Source: Leptodontidium sp. MPI-SDFR-AT-0119 (lineage: Eukaryota > Ascomycota > Leotiomycetes > Helotiales > Leptodontidiaceae). Taken from it: a stretch of 64,000 nucleotides of DNA. The stretch lies in the NCBI GenBank assembly GCA_020726505.1, contig JAHLEZ010000035.1:478250-542249 (forward strand), in the 5' to 3' direction. Below the pieces are notes generated by a model. The model saw only the letters and a list, made by a program, of their open reading frames with translations, was not told the origin of the DNA and did not search any database. Shown in pieces: positions 1-11,718 of this stretch (position 1 is its first letter; every line of letters begins with the position of its first letter). The position numbers and the translations under genes were made by a program.

Positions 1-1744
1 GTCAGTTAGAATACGAGGCGCATCGGAGGTCGTAACAAAATTTATATACTATAACTACTAGTAGAGCTGCTTACTTATTACTATCCTCGTGTATAGTAAA
101 GTCCGTACATCTTAGTAAAAGATAATATTAATGTGCCTCTTAGCAAAGGATAATATTCCCCCCCCCCCCGTAAAGCGGTATTGTGCACGCTTATAAGATT
201 ATTACCTTTAATACACAAAAATATTATTACTAATATATAAAAGTCTAAAAGCTAGGCTATAAAAGAAAAATTTAAAACAAAGGCAAATATTTTCTTATTA
301 AATAGCCTCTTATTTTCTTATAAAATGAAAAAAGTAAAATTCGGCCTTAACCCTTACGAATTTCAAGGAACAAAAGGCTTCCCCTTTTAAAGTAATAAAA
401 CAAATAAACATAAGATAACTAGCTAGTAAGCCCTTAAGCGAGAGTTAGCTGTCTTATATAGGTTTACGATATTACTTAGGGGGGTGTGAAGGGTATAAAG
501 GGCACCTACTTATTAAGTAGTAGTGGCGCACAGACTAGGACGTTAAGCCTTTATTTTTAGCTGTAGCTGTATTTTACTTAGGGAATATAACTACGCTTTC
601 ACAGTTCTAGAATATCTAGCTTCTTTAGGGGTACACGTTATCTTTTACTATATATCTTATTAGCTATAATAATAGAATTTGTTTATAGAAAGCGTTTAAT
701 TTTATAAGATTATAATTATATTAAAGAGAAAAGGCAAGATAATGGTTAATAATACGGCCGAGCGTGTCGTGATAATAATATATATAATCGGGTTTTATAC
801 TTAAGGCGTTAGCCCACCTTTTAAAACATTAGTAACTTTAATATTAATAGTATATTAGCTAATTATATTATATCTTAATAACTATAAGACAAGATATATA
901 TAATTATAGTATTAAAAACTACTTCTCGTCTTATTATATAAACCACGGTAAAGTGTATTTTAGTTCTTATCTTGTTATATACTAGTTACAGCCCTAAAGC
1001 TTCGCTTAAATAAGTTTTCTATTAACGAATAAAACCCGAAGATAACGCGCTAGAGACTTACGACTGTTATAAGCGTAAAAAACAAAGGAACTCGTTTTTT
1101 AAGGAGAAGTAATCTAACTTCTCTTAGCTATTTATTAAGGCCTTAAATTATACCCTTTACGAGATATACCTAATTACTAAGTAAACGAAGAATAAAAGTT
1201 AAGTAGCTAATAACAGTTATTTTAATAAAGATGTTTTAAGTATAAAGCTATTCACGTGATAATATAATACACTTAGGCTAATATAAATAGCGACACCGTC
1301 GTAAAATAAGGTTAGCCTAAGCATAATTTTAATAAACATAGTATTGTAAGAACTAAACGTGTACTAAATACAAATGGCAGCCCGAGTAATAATATAAGAA
1401 AGAAAATAAAGTTATAATAGTTTAAGATTATATATGGAGCGGTATTAAAGCGAATATAATTAAATTATAAATTCTTGGTAAGCGGTAATTTATCCCTTCT
1501 TACGCCGAGAATGTAGGGACAAACTTTAATTTAATAATTAATTATAACGCTTATATAAGGCCTACCTTAATAAACTTATATTAAGCTTTACTTATTTTAG
1601 CGGTTTAATACTTTAACGATTTGCGGTTTAATATATACGTGTTACTAGTGCTTTTTATAAAACTAACACTTCGATCCTTTATACTACTTCTAGCTTTAGT
1701 TTTAACTCTTTGTTATCGGCCGCTTATATAACTCTTTTACACTT
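1..1744. other. TA-rich RIP-degraded block, no gene
   Basis: The stretch is dense in TA, TAG and TAA with no long open frame on either strand, as expected of ancient repeats mutated by RIP. The last 120 bases or so continue, in broken form on the minus strand, the charged tail of the pogo-type transposase fragment that follows. Nothing else is recognisable. Confidence 0.6.
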
Positions 1745-1999
1745 TTAGCCACGTTCTTTCTTATTAAATAACTCTTTTATAATATATAACGCTTCTAGCT
1801 CGGCCTTTACCTCTGTATTTAAACTAGTATTCTTACGCTTCCGGCCGTGTTTTCCCTTCTCTTTTATTATATCTTTCGCAGCACGCTTTACTCGTGCTTC
1901 CTTAATGTCTTTATAGCTCATTACCTTCCCTTTCCCTTTCCCTAGCACTACAGACTTGGTTAACCAGCGAACTTTGGCTTCGTTATTTATACTCGTCAA
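1640..1999 (-). pseudogene. Fragment of pogo/Fot-type DDE transposase (C-terminal tail)
   Basis: On the minus strand 1745-1999 is open and encodes a very basic tail containing GKGKGKVMSY, then KDIKEARVKRAAKDI, then KGKHGRKRK. This Lys/Arg-rich pattern is the usual C-terminus of fungal pogo-like (Fot1-family) DDE transposases, after the catalytic core. The catalytic core is absent: the sequence upstream on the minus strand (above 2000) changes to GC-balanced DNA with no transposase homology, so the fragment is truncated at about 2000. Downstream (below 1745) the frame is broken by TAA and TAG. I recognise this from the tail only, so the family call is moderate. Confidence 0.55.
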
Positions 2000-2960
2000 G
2001 AATGAGTTTCGTTCACCGAGGAGGGCACAATACGCAATAGATCTTTAGCCGGCATTGGCAAGATTTTGCACATGCCTCTGAAGCTGTGGTATACTTGTTT
2101 TTGTAAGTGTACTAGTATCCTTTTATATATAAAGTTCTTTTCTTTTTACTAATATTATAAGCCTTGGGATTTTGCCGTGGAGTATTTATCGAAGATTTTT
2201 CTAACTCGGTATAGCTCATATTTTTAAATGAGTCCATTTTAGAAAATGAGCTCTTCTGCGAGGTTAAAGTAGGCAGGATCGAGTGGGAAAATGTAAGGTG
2301 TTGAGTGTCACGGTAGGCAAAGCTTGTAGAATTGCGGTTCAGAAATGTATTCAGAACTAATCTCTGGCCTTCTAAGAAGTCCAGAGGGGAAGCGTATATA
2401 TAGAGGGGGTGTCCCGTGCGGGGCACTAAAGCACCGGCGTGCGAGGACATACGCAGTCGTGATATGTCCTACCACTATTTAGACAAATAGAGTTCATTGC
2501 ACCCCCGCATCAGCATCGGTCCTTAGGCTCCTTGGCTCAGAGGAAACAAGTGCGCGTACATATGACAGAAAAGTAGGAGAGTTTTAGACTTATGTTGCCA
2601 TAATAGTCAATATAGAACTTCACCAAAACATATAATGCTTTAAACAACTTACTATGAAGGATCTATTGCGCAGTATAGGTGGTGTTTCCTTGGAGCGACG
2701 CCGTTTGGTTGGGGGGGGGGGGAAGGTTGATGGTGCCTAACGTCTTAGGTTTGGCTTGAGTGTATATGGAATATCGATACCGCGATCCTTAGATTGATGT
2801 AATCTGAGAAGGTTACTATGTTACTATATTGCGAAGTATTTATTTGTATTTGGCTGGTGAGAGTGCGATGGGGGTGTGCTTGGGTGGATGGGTATGGATG
2901 GATAAGAGAAGGGGAAGGAATTGGTTGGTGGGTTTGGAGGAGATGCTCCACAGTGCTCTC
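2000..2960. other. Intergenic, nothing supported
   Basis: Composition returns to near-normal GC at about 2000. The short open frames here overlap one another on both strands and show no domain or codon pattern. There is a G run near 2711-2722. I see no gene. Confidence 0.5.
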
Positions 2961-3170
2961 TTCAGTAAGCGGACATTCATCACGGTCGCGCATCGCATCA
3001 ATATAGTCATCAACTCTGACCGCATCGTCGTGCTCAGGAATTGTGAAGTTACTGAATTTGACACGCCCGCAGAGCTTATATCGCAGGAAGGGCTCTTCTA
3101 CAAGCTCGTCAAGGAAGCTGGGCTCCTGGAGAGTGTGGTTTCACAGAACTACGGTTGTGATAGCTCTTGA
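2961..3170 (+). pseudogene. 3' fragment of an ABC multidrug transporter (ABCC-like NBD2 end)
   Basis: The last 69 codons before the TGA at 3168-3170 read as the end of an ABC nucleotide-binding domain. The H-loop is seen in TFITVAHRI, followed by DRIVVLRNCEVTEFDTP and then LFYKLVKEAGLLES. This order (switch histidine, beta-strand VL, acidic EFD turn, F-x-x-LV tail) is typical of the C-terminus of MRP/ABCC-type full transporters. Walker A, Q-loop, signature and Walker B are missing; the open frame upstream of about 2961 is unrelated low-complexity G-rich sequence. So this is a truncated gene end, not a functional transporter. Confidence 0.7.
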
Positions 3171-3473
3171 GGCGTATCAAAGGCGAGTCCTATAATATTG
3201 TTTTTGAGCTTCTGATTACTAAAGACGATGACAGGCGACAAGATCCCCGATTGGACCTTATTTCGCTCGGAAAAGACTGTTGAATCTCGAGATGTCATCC
3301 CTTCGTACTCAAGTCGGCGTGGAAGAGTGTTGACACTCTTTGAGATCGAACCTGTCGTATCACTAATACCGGCGATTGCACGTCGGGATCATCAAGTTGA
3401 TCCCTCGCGATCCCAAACCGCTCTTCTCGGGAGCACTAGAGTCAATAACAATGAACTCACTATATAGTTCCCA
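3171..3473 (+). other. Gap after ABC fragment, nothing supported
   Basis: An open frame (3228-3467) lies here in balanced composition but has no recognisable domain. It may belong to the same rearranged patch as the flanking ABC and LINE fragments. Confidence 0.35.
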
Positions 3474-3647
3474 ATGGAGCACAGAAGATTCATGAATTGC
3501 AACAAGGACGGCCTGAAGATCCTGAAGTACAATGCCATGAGGCCAAAGGATGAAGTCATGGCAACGTTACTCCATGATCCCAAGATCCAAGACTACGATA
3601 TTCTGGCTTTCCAAGAGCGTGGAGGAACTGTTGACAAGGGGTTGTAG
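3474..3647 (+). pseudogene. LINE ORF2 endonuclease N-terminal fragment
   Basis: A 57-codon frame from ATG 3474 to TAG 3645-3647 encodes LKILKYNAM, then KDEVMATLLHDPKI, then YDILAFQE. This is the characteristic start of the apurinic-like endonuclease domain of fungal Tad-clade non-LTR retrotransposons, with the catalytic N (YNA) and E (FQE) present. The rest of the endonuclease and all of the reverse transcriptase are absent. Unlike the large LINE relic at 23.9-26.7 kb this piece is not visibly RIPped, so it is either younger or was too short to trigger RIP. Confidence 0.7.
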
Positions 3648-4635
3648 GAACCTAGAGGCTAGTACGAATGTGTGGAATTGATCATGTGATGAGTGAGTCA
3701 TGTGCAGCTTGCATATGACTCTTTGGGAAGGTTAGAGGGATAGGCACGAGTGTTACGCTGTATATGTATGGAGATTTTTCCATACGACAAACAGTAGTTC
3801 GGTCGATATATTCAGAACCTGTCAAAAGGAAACCCTTTATCTCAACTACTCACAGCCCATCCTCATCCTCCTCTCACCTCTGCTTCCCCGAAGATAGTAG
3901 AGGAGCACCAGCAAGAGTCTGTTTCGTCGTCAACAGAAGGATCGATCCGAATAGGTGGAAATTTACAGAACATACTCGAGACTTGAGCACACTGGAAATC
4001 GCTACACTAACCTCGGACGTAGATGCTAGTATCTCAACTGTCCTTTCCGGCTTTAGAAAAAGAAAACCCCCTCTCTTTGTAGAAACCAGAACGCAGTACC
4101 CTAGTAGTCGCTAATCCTTCACAACACTAGAAAAACATGGCAACACTCATTAACTCATCCTGTTCTCAATAACCTCCCCCAAAAAACATATTTAGCTCTT
4201 CAAGGTGCCTTCCAATCCCTCACAGGGTCATTGTCGTAATGTCATTACTCTCGGTCGAGATCTTTAACCCGCAGGACAGACAAGTTATTTTCTGGTCTGA
4301 CCACACATCGAAAGAACAGGTCACCGATGGCCTTTGGCCTTTGCCAGTCCACCAACCTCGGACTCCTAACTTCGCTCCTTCTGGGTGGTATGGTGAAGAG
4401 TCCAATATCATCGTTTCGAGCTTGGTGATGGGATTTAATTTCAGGATTTGCTTTTCTAGGGGGGATACTGAGTTGAATGGATCATTCCTTCGTCCTTTCA
4501 AATACACGTAATTTTCTCAGGCTCGAACGAACTACCAAGTGGTGTTGCAGAGCGTTGGACAGCCAATGGGAAAGTCGTTATTTGGAAGGTCTTCCCAGTG
4601 GCCAGATGTGCACTTCCAGCCTCTGCGGGGTAATG
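3648..4635. other. Intergenic, nothing supported
   Basis: Contains a 116-codon open frame at 3764-4114 (+) rich in Ser with no recognised domain, and two mutually antisense frames at 4220-4511. None has an intron pattern, signal peptide or motif that would argue for a gene. Confidence 0.4.
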
Positions 4636-5956
4636 TCAAAGTTTCAAGACAAAAGCTAAGAGGACGAAGACACCCAACTTGACATCGGGAAAGGTACGTA
4701 TTGCTGCTCCGGACTTGGAGGGAGTCGTAGTCGACGTTGGTGATGGGACTGCCGACGCTGAACTTGATGCCGACAGGTCCTCCAGTGAAGACATCACCTA
4801 TTTTTGTCCATGAAATCGCGAGCCCCTAACTTCAAGGCCAATAGGGGAAACACACCTTGTCAACAACATGCACAACGCCATTATTGGTGCTACATCTACT
4901 ATTAGTCTAGCTCAAGACTAAACTGATATTAAAGCCACTCACATAACATTCGGACTCACAACTTTCGCATCATTAAACCACACCTCTCCCTCCTTCACCG
5001 TCACCTGTATTTTCAACTCATTATCCGACAAGTACACCTGCCCGTCCTCCAAGAAATTTGTATACAGAACCTGAGGAAAAGTGTGCATTTTCATCGCACT
5101 TTCCAGAGCGGAATCGTTGAGATTGTTCTCAGGATGCTGAGCATTTGCGAAGGCGGTGTCGGTTGGTCCGATGCAGGTGTAGTTGGCGCTGTCGTCAAGA
5201 TCGTCCCAGATGCCGGCGCGGGTGATTGCGCTGTCGAGGGAGCTGAGACCGGAGTTGCGGATCGTTGCAGAGCAGTGCTCAGGTAGAGTGAGGAATCTGG
5301 ATTCATATTAGCATGGGACGTGCATTTGAAGAGTGCATGAGAGGCTCTAGGGCCATGTGTGCTAACCGATCGATCATCTGAAACATTCCTCCATCCCATA
5401 TCCCATCCAAGGCCGTCAAGTTTGCATCAGATGAGAGCCCAGATCGCACTTCTAAGCTTTGGAGTCCCGCACCCCTCACACGGAACTTCTTACTGCTCGA
5501 CTGCAGCCCTGACTGGATGAAAACAACTTGGCCATTCGCACTTGCAGGATTTGAAAAGTTAGCCGAAAGCGCCGTGCCTGCGGATCTATTGTTGTACTGC
5601 TCGCCAACTAAAAGTGATGGAGCCGTGAGACCCCTCGACGCTGAGAAGTTCGCACTAGACAGTCGCCCAACTAAGACATGGTACTGAATAAGCGATGTGA
5701 GCTCAGTTGCTGAAAGAGCCGTGATTGAGTATCCGTTATCGCTCTCATATTTTGCAAATGCGTTGTCGTTGGGAACGAGAATAGTGTGGGGTTCAGTGGA
5801 AGAGTTCGTCAGTAGCTGACTTGCTAGAGGGAAATTGTTTTCGAAGAAAGAAGTAAAGTTGGACAGCTGCGAGATTTGGCTAATGGCGGCATAAAACGAT
5901 TGTGCGCCGGCGCCAAGAGCGCAACTGAGATATAAGAGAGTACTTGAGAGTTGCAT
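4636..5956 (-). CDS. GPI-anchored fasciclin (FAS1) domain protein
   Basis: Secreted adhesion-type protein, 382 aa, exons complement(4636-4797, 4856-4898, 4943-5296, 5367-5956). Introns use GTTAGC, GTGAGT and GTGTGT donors and all junctions keep the frame. Residues 1-19 are a signal peptide (MQLSSTLLYLSCALGAGAQ). FAS1 domain 1 covers about 20-185, with the H1 motif HTILVPNDNAFAKYE and a YH motif (QYHVLVGRL). Domain 2 covers about 195-330, with YTCIGPTDTAFANA and the H2 signature NNGVVHVVDKV split by an intron. A Ser/Pro/Thr stalk then leads to SGAA and a hydrophobic tail (LGVFVLLAFVLKL) ending at the stop, which is a GPI-anchor signal. FAS1 proteins sit at the cell surface and act in adhesion; the exact ligand is unknown. 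The gene looks intact. The start is the first Met before the signal peptide. Confidence 0.88.
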
Positions 5957-6676
5957 GTGTTCGAAGTCATCGATATGACCGACGTTCGGGACTTACAAAG
6001 GCTCAACACTAGAAATGGGGGCCTAAGGGTACTAATAGATTTTCAACTATGTTACAAAGCAGCCTAGCTGCGAATACCAGATCCCTTTTGACGAACGGTT
6101 GGAGCGGGGTGACACCTGGCTCGAATAGTCGGACTGCATGAAGGGCAGTGGGCTTGCTTCTCCAATTCCGATTGACCGAAAGTGCCGAAAAATCTCGGCG
6201 CCTCATCAAACTATCCGCGGACACTCCTTTTCGACAGGGGGGGGGTGTTGCGGTGATGCTTAGCGAGGAGGCTTGTGAAAATGCCAACCATGTTCTGCTA
6301 GGTGGGAATACGGAATTCTCATTGCAACGGCGCTTTCCGCAACCCGATCAGCTGCAGACGCCAGAACCATACAAAAGCATGCCACTGGTAGCAAGTTTCC
6401 AGCTCAACTTCGGGGCTGACAGTTCGGCATTTGATTGGAATTACAAAAGGATCTCCAGGATCCCCAGTCCTCAGCTCTCCTGCTGTTGACGTATGGCAAA
6501 CACATATCCTCTTGACTTCAGCTTCTGATCCTGTGGGCTGATCACGGAGCTCCGGGAACAGTATTCGCATGTGCTTTCAGAGGTTATCTCCAACACAGGA
6601 ACGGTCTAGTGATGGGTCCAACTGTTGTATGAAGAATCTTCACAACTATTTCATTAGTGTCTTCTCGAGCGAAGCT
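5957..6676. other. Intergenic between FAS1 gene and membrane-protein gene
   Basis: The two flanking genes diverge, so this 720-bp stretch must contain both promoters. Overlapping open frames here on both strands have no domain. No clear TATA box or binding site could be singled out. Confidence 0.4.
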
Positions 6677-7773
6677 ATGAATCTATTTCTGCGATGCTTT
6701 GTTACCTCGTCGATGTTTGTGGCACTGCTTTACGGTCACATACATGCCTTGGCGTTAAGTCCGATGGCCAAAAGGACACAATATAATCTGGGCCTCCAAA
6801 TCGGCATAAACCCAGAACCGACATCTGTTCCACATGCATTCCGCGGCGCACATCAGTTGCGGCAAGCTGGTGCTTCCAATCCTACTTGTGGTTGGGTTGA
6901 TGGTAATAAAGGTATGAGTAATCTCGACCTGATTTGAGGTCATATATCGTGAGAGCAGCAGTGCACTTGCTGACACACTAGTCACAAAGCCGACCCTGTT
7001 ACTTGCGCATCAGCACAGTTCATCTGCGGAACGACTGGACCATCTGTAGTAGGGTGTTGTAAGAGGACAACAAGTGCTTTGTGCGGCGACATATTCACCA
7101 CCTGCTATGACTTTCTTGGAGTGCCTTGCAATGCTGCCTGTCAAGCGAACTTGAACAATCTGATCTGGTGAGTTTTTTTCACCCTTCCAAAGGGCATCAT
7201 ATGCCACATGATCTCTTCGCATGCTTACCCGCCTATCACAGCATATCTCCAACGCCTTACTGTGTTGAATACTTGTACGCCAGTGGCTCTATCGGATACG
7301 GTTGTGGTCTGTACAGCGGGCTCACCAAGACCGTCGCCATCACCACAAATTCCAATGGAGCAGGCCCCTTAACAGGTGTTGCAGCCAGCGATACCACAAC
7401 ATCCTCCTCCACCTCTTCAGCTTTAACTACACCCGCAACATCTTCTTCCTCTCCAACCCTAACTGCATCAACACACTCCTCGACCAGCCTCAGTGGAGGT
7501 GCTATAGCAGGAGTGTCCATCGGCTCCGCCTTGGGCGTCGTTTTCATCTCGCTCACAATCTGGTGGATCTTTATGAAGCGGCGCCCCAACTCTTCTGTGG
7601 AATCAACTCATCAAGAATCGGAAGCGGGCGGAAATCACAGGCCCATACGGGACTCGGTGACGCTCTATGGATCAGTGCATTCGCCGAAGATTTTGGGACC
7701 TTGCGGCCCTGAGCAACGGGCATCGTATATAGGTCCGACAATGCCGGAGATGGATGGGGGAAGGCACCGATAG
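6677..7773 (+). CDS. Cys-rich single-pass plasma-membrane protein
   Basis: 314 aa from exons 6677-6911, 6990-7167 and 7242-7773; both introns have GTATGA/GTGAGT donors and join in frame. The start ATG 6677 gives a signal peptide (FVTSSMFVALLYGHIHALA). The ectodomain has ordered cysteines: CGW, PVTC, FICG, VGCC, SALCG, TTCYDF, PCNAAC, then PYCVEY and GYGCG. I recognise this pattern from a common family of fungal proteins with a Cys domain, a Ser/Thr-rich stalk and one membrane helix. The stalk is at about 175-215, the helix GAIAGVSIGSALGVVFISL follows, then a basic stop-transfer KRR and a cytoplasmic tail. This architecture resembles cell-wall stress sensors, but a sensor role is inference. 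An earlier in-frame ATG exists at 6569; 6677 is preferred because it puts the signal peptide at the N-terminus. Confidence 0.82.
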
Positions 7774-8724
7774 CCATGTCCAAGTCGGTGCCTGGATACA
7801 AAGGATCTTCTACGCCATGGTTATATCCATTTTGTTTCAATTCGAAATACATAACCACAGATATGGAGGAAAAGTCGGGGAGGACGCTAGGAGAATTCAA
7901 TTGGCGTGCGACATGTAAGAATCCCAAATAGTTAACTTTCTGGAACGTTCCGACCCAGCTTCTAATGTATTGCCGCTAAGTTTACTAAAGATAAAAAGCG
8001 TGTGGGAATGGTCCTCTTTTAATACTTGTTGTCTTACGGCCAAAACTTGTACCCTTAAACCCTCTGTAGCTTTGTATTCGCCCTTATTAGCTAGTGTCGC
8101 TGAAGTATTAGTCATAAGTGTAAGTGTAGAAAAAAAGCGTGGTGATCTCCTTATCAATAAGGGTCTTTGCATTAATCCCTAGCTTTGTTTCTTTAGCCAT
8201 CTTTGATCGCGAGTCGAGGTTAGACCTCAAAAGATTTACTTGTAGCTTAGGCATGTGCTTTTTCGTTTTTTTTTCGCTTAAGATCGTAGTTGGTAGATAT
8301 TGCTTTCGTAATATAGATGATCGTGTTGTGTTGTGGCGAGTAAAGCACCACAGGTCCAAGAACGTTTAGTAGTCCACGTAAGAACACATAGAATCTTGGC
8401 AATGATTGCATAAGAGAGGTAACACCGTTTAGGAAAGTATGGGGTCTTTTAATATTAACCGAAATCATTCTTCGCTTTAACTCGAGGTCTTAATCCGCGT
8501 CGCGACCTTGTACAGAGAATGCGGTATATAATGATTGGAATATAGGGCATAATTTTATGAAGGCTATTGAAGACCCCTGAGAAATCTTAGAGTCCCTTAA
8601 AAGAGGCTTTTCCCTTAGAAGGATAATCGTTAGGGGGGTAAATGATATAAGTGTATTCTCTTTTTTGATTAATATATTGCGATTTTCTTTTGCCCTTTTA
8701 TTTTACTTTTTTGATACTTATTCG
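7774..8724. other. Transition to TA-rich repeat block, unassigned
   Basis: Overlapping minus-strand frames at 7897-8172 and 8108-8359 and plus-strand frames in the same place show no domain. Composition falls in GC from about 7950 onward toward the Tc1/mariner relic. Possibly flanking repeat remains; I cannot name them. Confidence 0.35.
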
Positions 8725-9780
8725 GAGTTATTCCCATCCTTCACACGGATCACTTCCTTTACGTGCTAAGGTATCCTTTTTATCTATTCTTAGATTTTGC
8801 TTACGGCATCTTCTCCTAATAATTCTCTCACCTCGCCCTTAACTTCTTCTTGTTATTTGTTCCCCCTTTGCGTGTAGTTTTCTTTTTTTATCTAAAACTA
8901 ACGTTTAATTGCGTTAAGATTAGGAGAGTTACTAGGTCAAAGCATTTTAATAACCTCTTGTAAGTTATGCACTTCTTGTTGATACTTTGAGGCGTGAGCC
9001 GGAGTATTATTTTCTTGAATTAAAGTATCCGGGCGATTCTTTTGGTATTTTATAGCGAATGGGAGTAGTTTCTCTAGTAAAATATACTTCTGGTATTAGT
9101 ACTAGTTGATGCTCCCCCTTCTTAATTTTTACACAACTGCGCTATTTTCTTTACTGTGGACTTACGTCTTTTTAATGCTATTAGGCCTCCTACCGTGCTT
9201 TCTAGTTTAATCTCTTAGCCACTTCTTCCAAGCTCTCTCCCATTGAGCTTTATCGTTCTTCATTGTGAGGGCATTTCGAGTATCCAAATGAACCTTTCGA
9301 TCTCTCTTCTCTTGTGCTGTTTTTGGTTCTAACATATAATATGGGCCCTTGTTATTATACGAAAAATAGCCTTAGAACGTGAATTTAGAGAAGCCTTTTT
9401 AATGTTGTTTGATTATATGCTTATGGAAAGCTTTTGTCGGCAATCTTTACACGCGTTGTTTGCCTCTTATGCCTCCTAATTGTATTTGTAGTCTCATTTA
9501 AAAAGATCACGTTTTTCTAATCCTTAAGAGTCTATTATTGCCTCTTTAAACAATACGCAAGGCGAGTTGCTTCATTAACAACGTTGAGACTTAGTTTGAT
9601 AATTAATTTACATTGATTATAACTTCTTGCTTTTAAAATCTTCCAAATGGTCCTCGGGGCAACTTTAAAGCCTTACTACTTCACTCCCTTAGAAATTGTT
9701 GTCGTGTAACATAGGTATGCTCACGTCCCTAGCCTACGTAAGTTATAGGGGCAGTTGTAGTCAGGAGCTTCCTTCTAGAA
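8725..9780 (-). pseudogene. RIPped Tc1/mariner (IS630-type) transposase relic
   Basis: On the minus strand one continuous but stop-riddled frame runs from about 9780 down to about 8725. It reads APRTIWKILKARS (helix-turn-helix end), then VIFLNETTIQLGGIRGKQR around the first catalytic acid, then RPDTLIQENNTPAHASKY around the second, then PSNSPNLNAIKR around the third. These are the three blocks of the fungal Tc1/mariner DDE domain (WTDE, DNAPAHA and WPxxSPDLNPIE in intact relatives). The damage is of RIP type: D to N at the catalytic positions and Trp/Gln codons turned into TAG, TGA or TAA. It cannot make an active transposase. Terminal inverted repeats were not found. Confidence 0.85.
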
Positions 9781-11294
9781 ATCAGACACTTTTTGCCACC
9801 ACGTTGCAGCTATGAGAGCCATGCCTACCGTCGATTAGAGCTTTGCACGACAATTGTAGTAGTCAAGAAGCCACGGGTTGTTGAGTTTTTCGTAACAACT
9901 TTTAAGATAACTGTTATTGCCTCCGCTGAAATCGTAGGTCTCCTAGATCTCTTCTTATTCGCTATATGCCAAGTCTTTAATATTATACTAGTGTTTTGCT
10001 TCTAGTTACGCTGTCGAGCCTTTGCCGCGAGACTATAAACACGTGATTTGTTTATACTTGTAATAGCGGTAATTCGTATTATATTAATATAATAGTTTAA
10101 TATAATAGCAGCTCGTATTCTTGCTTTGATACAGAACTCTTTTTTAACAGCTTTTAATAGAACCACAGCTTTGCTTTTGTCTTTAGGCTCCGGAGGAAGG
10201 GGAATCAGTGGTGACTTTATATTTTCGTTATTTTTAGAACCTAATCATAACTTAAACTACTTTATCTCTTTTTTATCTTCGTTATCCGTTTCACCAGATA
10301 TAATAGAGTTAGGAGGATCGGATAGCTCAAAAGAGTCGTCTGACAAGCCTAAATCGGCAAATTCAAACATTCTAGCGGCCTCTATTAGAAAGAGGGTCAA
10401 TATCTCAGAGATGTGGAGTGTTGTGGAGAGTAGTAGAGCGTACGAAGTGGTGATAATTGAGGGGGGATATCGAACTACCCCTATATTACCCCTCTTCCAG
10501 TGCACCGACAGCGGCTCAGCCCCTGTAAATACAAGGGGCTGAGAGCCGATAAAATCACCAACAGAGGCACAGTTACAGGGGATAATCTTGGCTCGAACGC
10601 CGGTGGTCTCCTACAGGCTCTTACAGGTAGTATTAGTGGAGCTAGGAATGTAATGCCCCGTATTCCAATCACTTCATGCCGCGCTCTCTGTACAAATCTG
10701 TACGCCACAACAGCTACAGGGGCTTTTGAGGATTGCTAGCTTGCTAGCAAGGCTCTAGAATTTAGAGGTTGCTTTTTTATAAGTATTAGGGGTGATAAAG
10801 AGCCCGATAGTGGAGCAATAATAAGGGGAGTCCTCGTTTACTATTTATAAAGGCATTTTACACGTCAGGCCTGAGGGCGGAGAGGATTTTTGTAACGATA
10901 GGACTAGGTGTTGGACATTATGGCGAGTCAGGGACTTCAGGGGATCCACCTGTGTTGAGTTAGACTGGAGTCGGACCCGTACTAGAGTGGTTCCGGAGGC
11001 TACTTGTATTTAAAGGAGCACTCTCCCTCTTATTTCTTTATCTTCTTGTTTCCTTCGTATTAGACCTATTAGTACTCGATAGCCAACGCCAACGTACTAC
11101 CACATACCTCTTGCAACGCTCTCTTCTGCTAGTGTCGTTACAATTTTCTAGTAAAAGGGGGTTAAAATGTTCTAAGTTGACGATAGAATAAGAATAAAAT
11201 AAAAATTTAAAAGACGTCGATATGTATAAAGAATTTGATATATTTAAAGTCAAAGTACCCCTCAATTTTCTCGTCACGGTGGGTTCCTCGCTAC
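9781..11294. other. Unassigned repeat-like region
   Basis: Contains open frames at 10126-10542 (+) and 10257-10505 (-) that are antisense to each other; the minus frame has an acidic stretch (SDDSFELSDPP) but no domain I know. Composition is mixed, GC-richer at 10500-11000. Probably part of an unidentified transposon. One strong hairpin is listed separately. Confidence 0.35.
10512..10548. repeat. Inverted repeat / hairpin
   Basis: CTCAGCCCCT is followed after a short loop by AGGGGCTGAG, and the arms extend with GGCT/AGCC outside a small bulge. The stem is GC-rich within a TA-rich neighbourhood. Could be a transposon-internal structure or a terminator; function unknown. Confidence 0.6.
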
Positions 11295-11531
11295 CAGTGT
11301 GAGAAATGATGATATTAGATTAGATTAATGGCCATTAATCTAAATCTAATCAAGTAAAATTTCAATTAATCAAATTCTAGTCTAATCTAATCTAATTAAT
11401 TGATTATTAATTAATTAATTTAATTAATATAAGAGCCGTATCCTAAAGCAGTATAGTCTAGTAGACTATGCCTAAAATAGACTAACGAATACTAAAAATA
11501 AAGGTTACTAAGCTTTACCGAGGCTTCCTGA

Positions 11532-11680
11532 TGTGACGCAACGGGCTTTCTAATTCTTATATACGTTCTTAGAATACAAAGTAAAGATTAAAGATCAAGA
11601 GATTAAGAGAAGTTAAATAGGGGCTCGCGGCCTGAGGCCTATAAGGCACTAATCCCATGGCGATGCGTCAGCTCGTTACA
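11532..11680 (-). repeat. Long terminal repeat (3' LTR, family 1)
   Basis: 149 bp, TG...CA ended, almost identical to 12994-13142. Contains the direct TGTGACGCAACGGGC start and GATGCGTCAGCTCGT end. Confidence 0.92.
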
Positions 11681-11718
11681 TTACTCCCCCCCTCCGAAAA
11701 AAGCTCGTCCCGAGCGTC

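Noticed and set aside
3764..4114. 116-codon open frame as a gene
   Set aside because: Ser-rich but no domain, signal peptide, conserved block or splice partner; such frames arise by chance in GC-balanced DNA.
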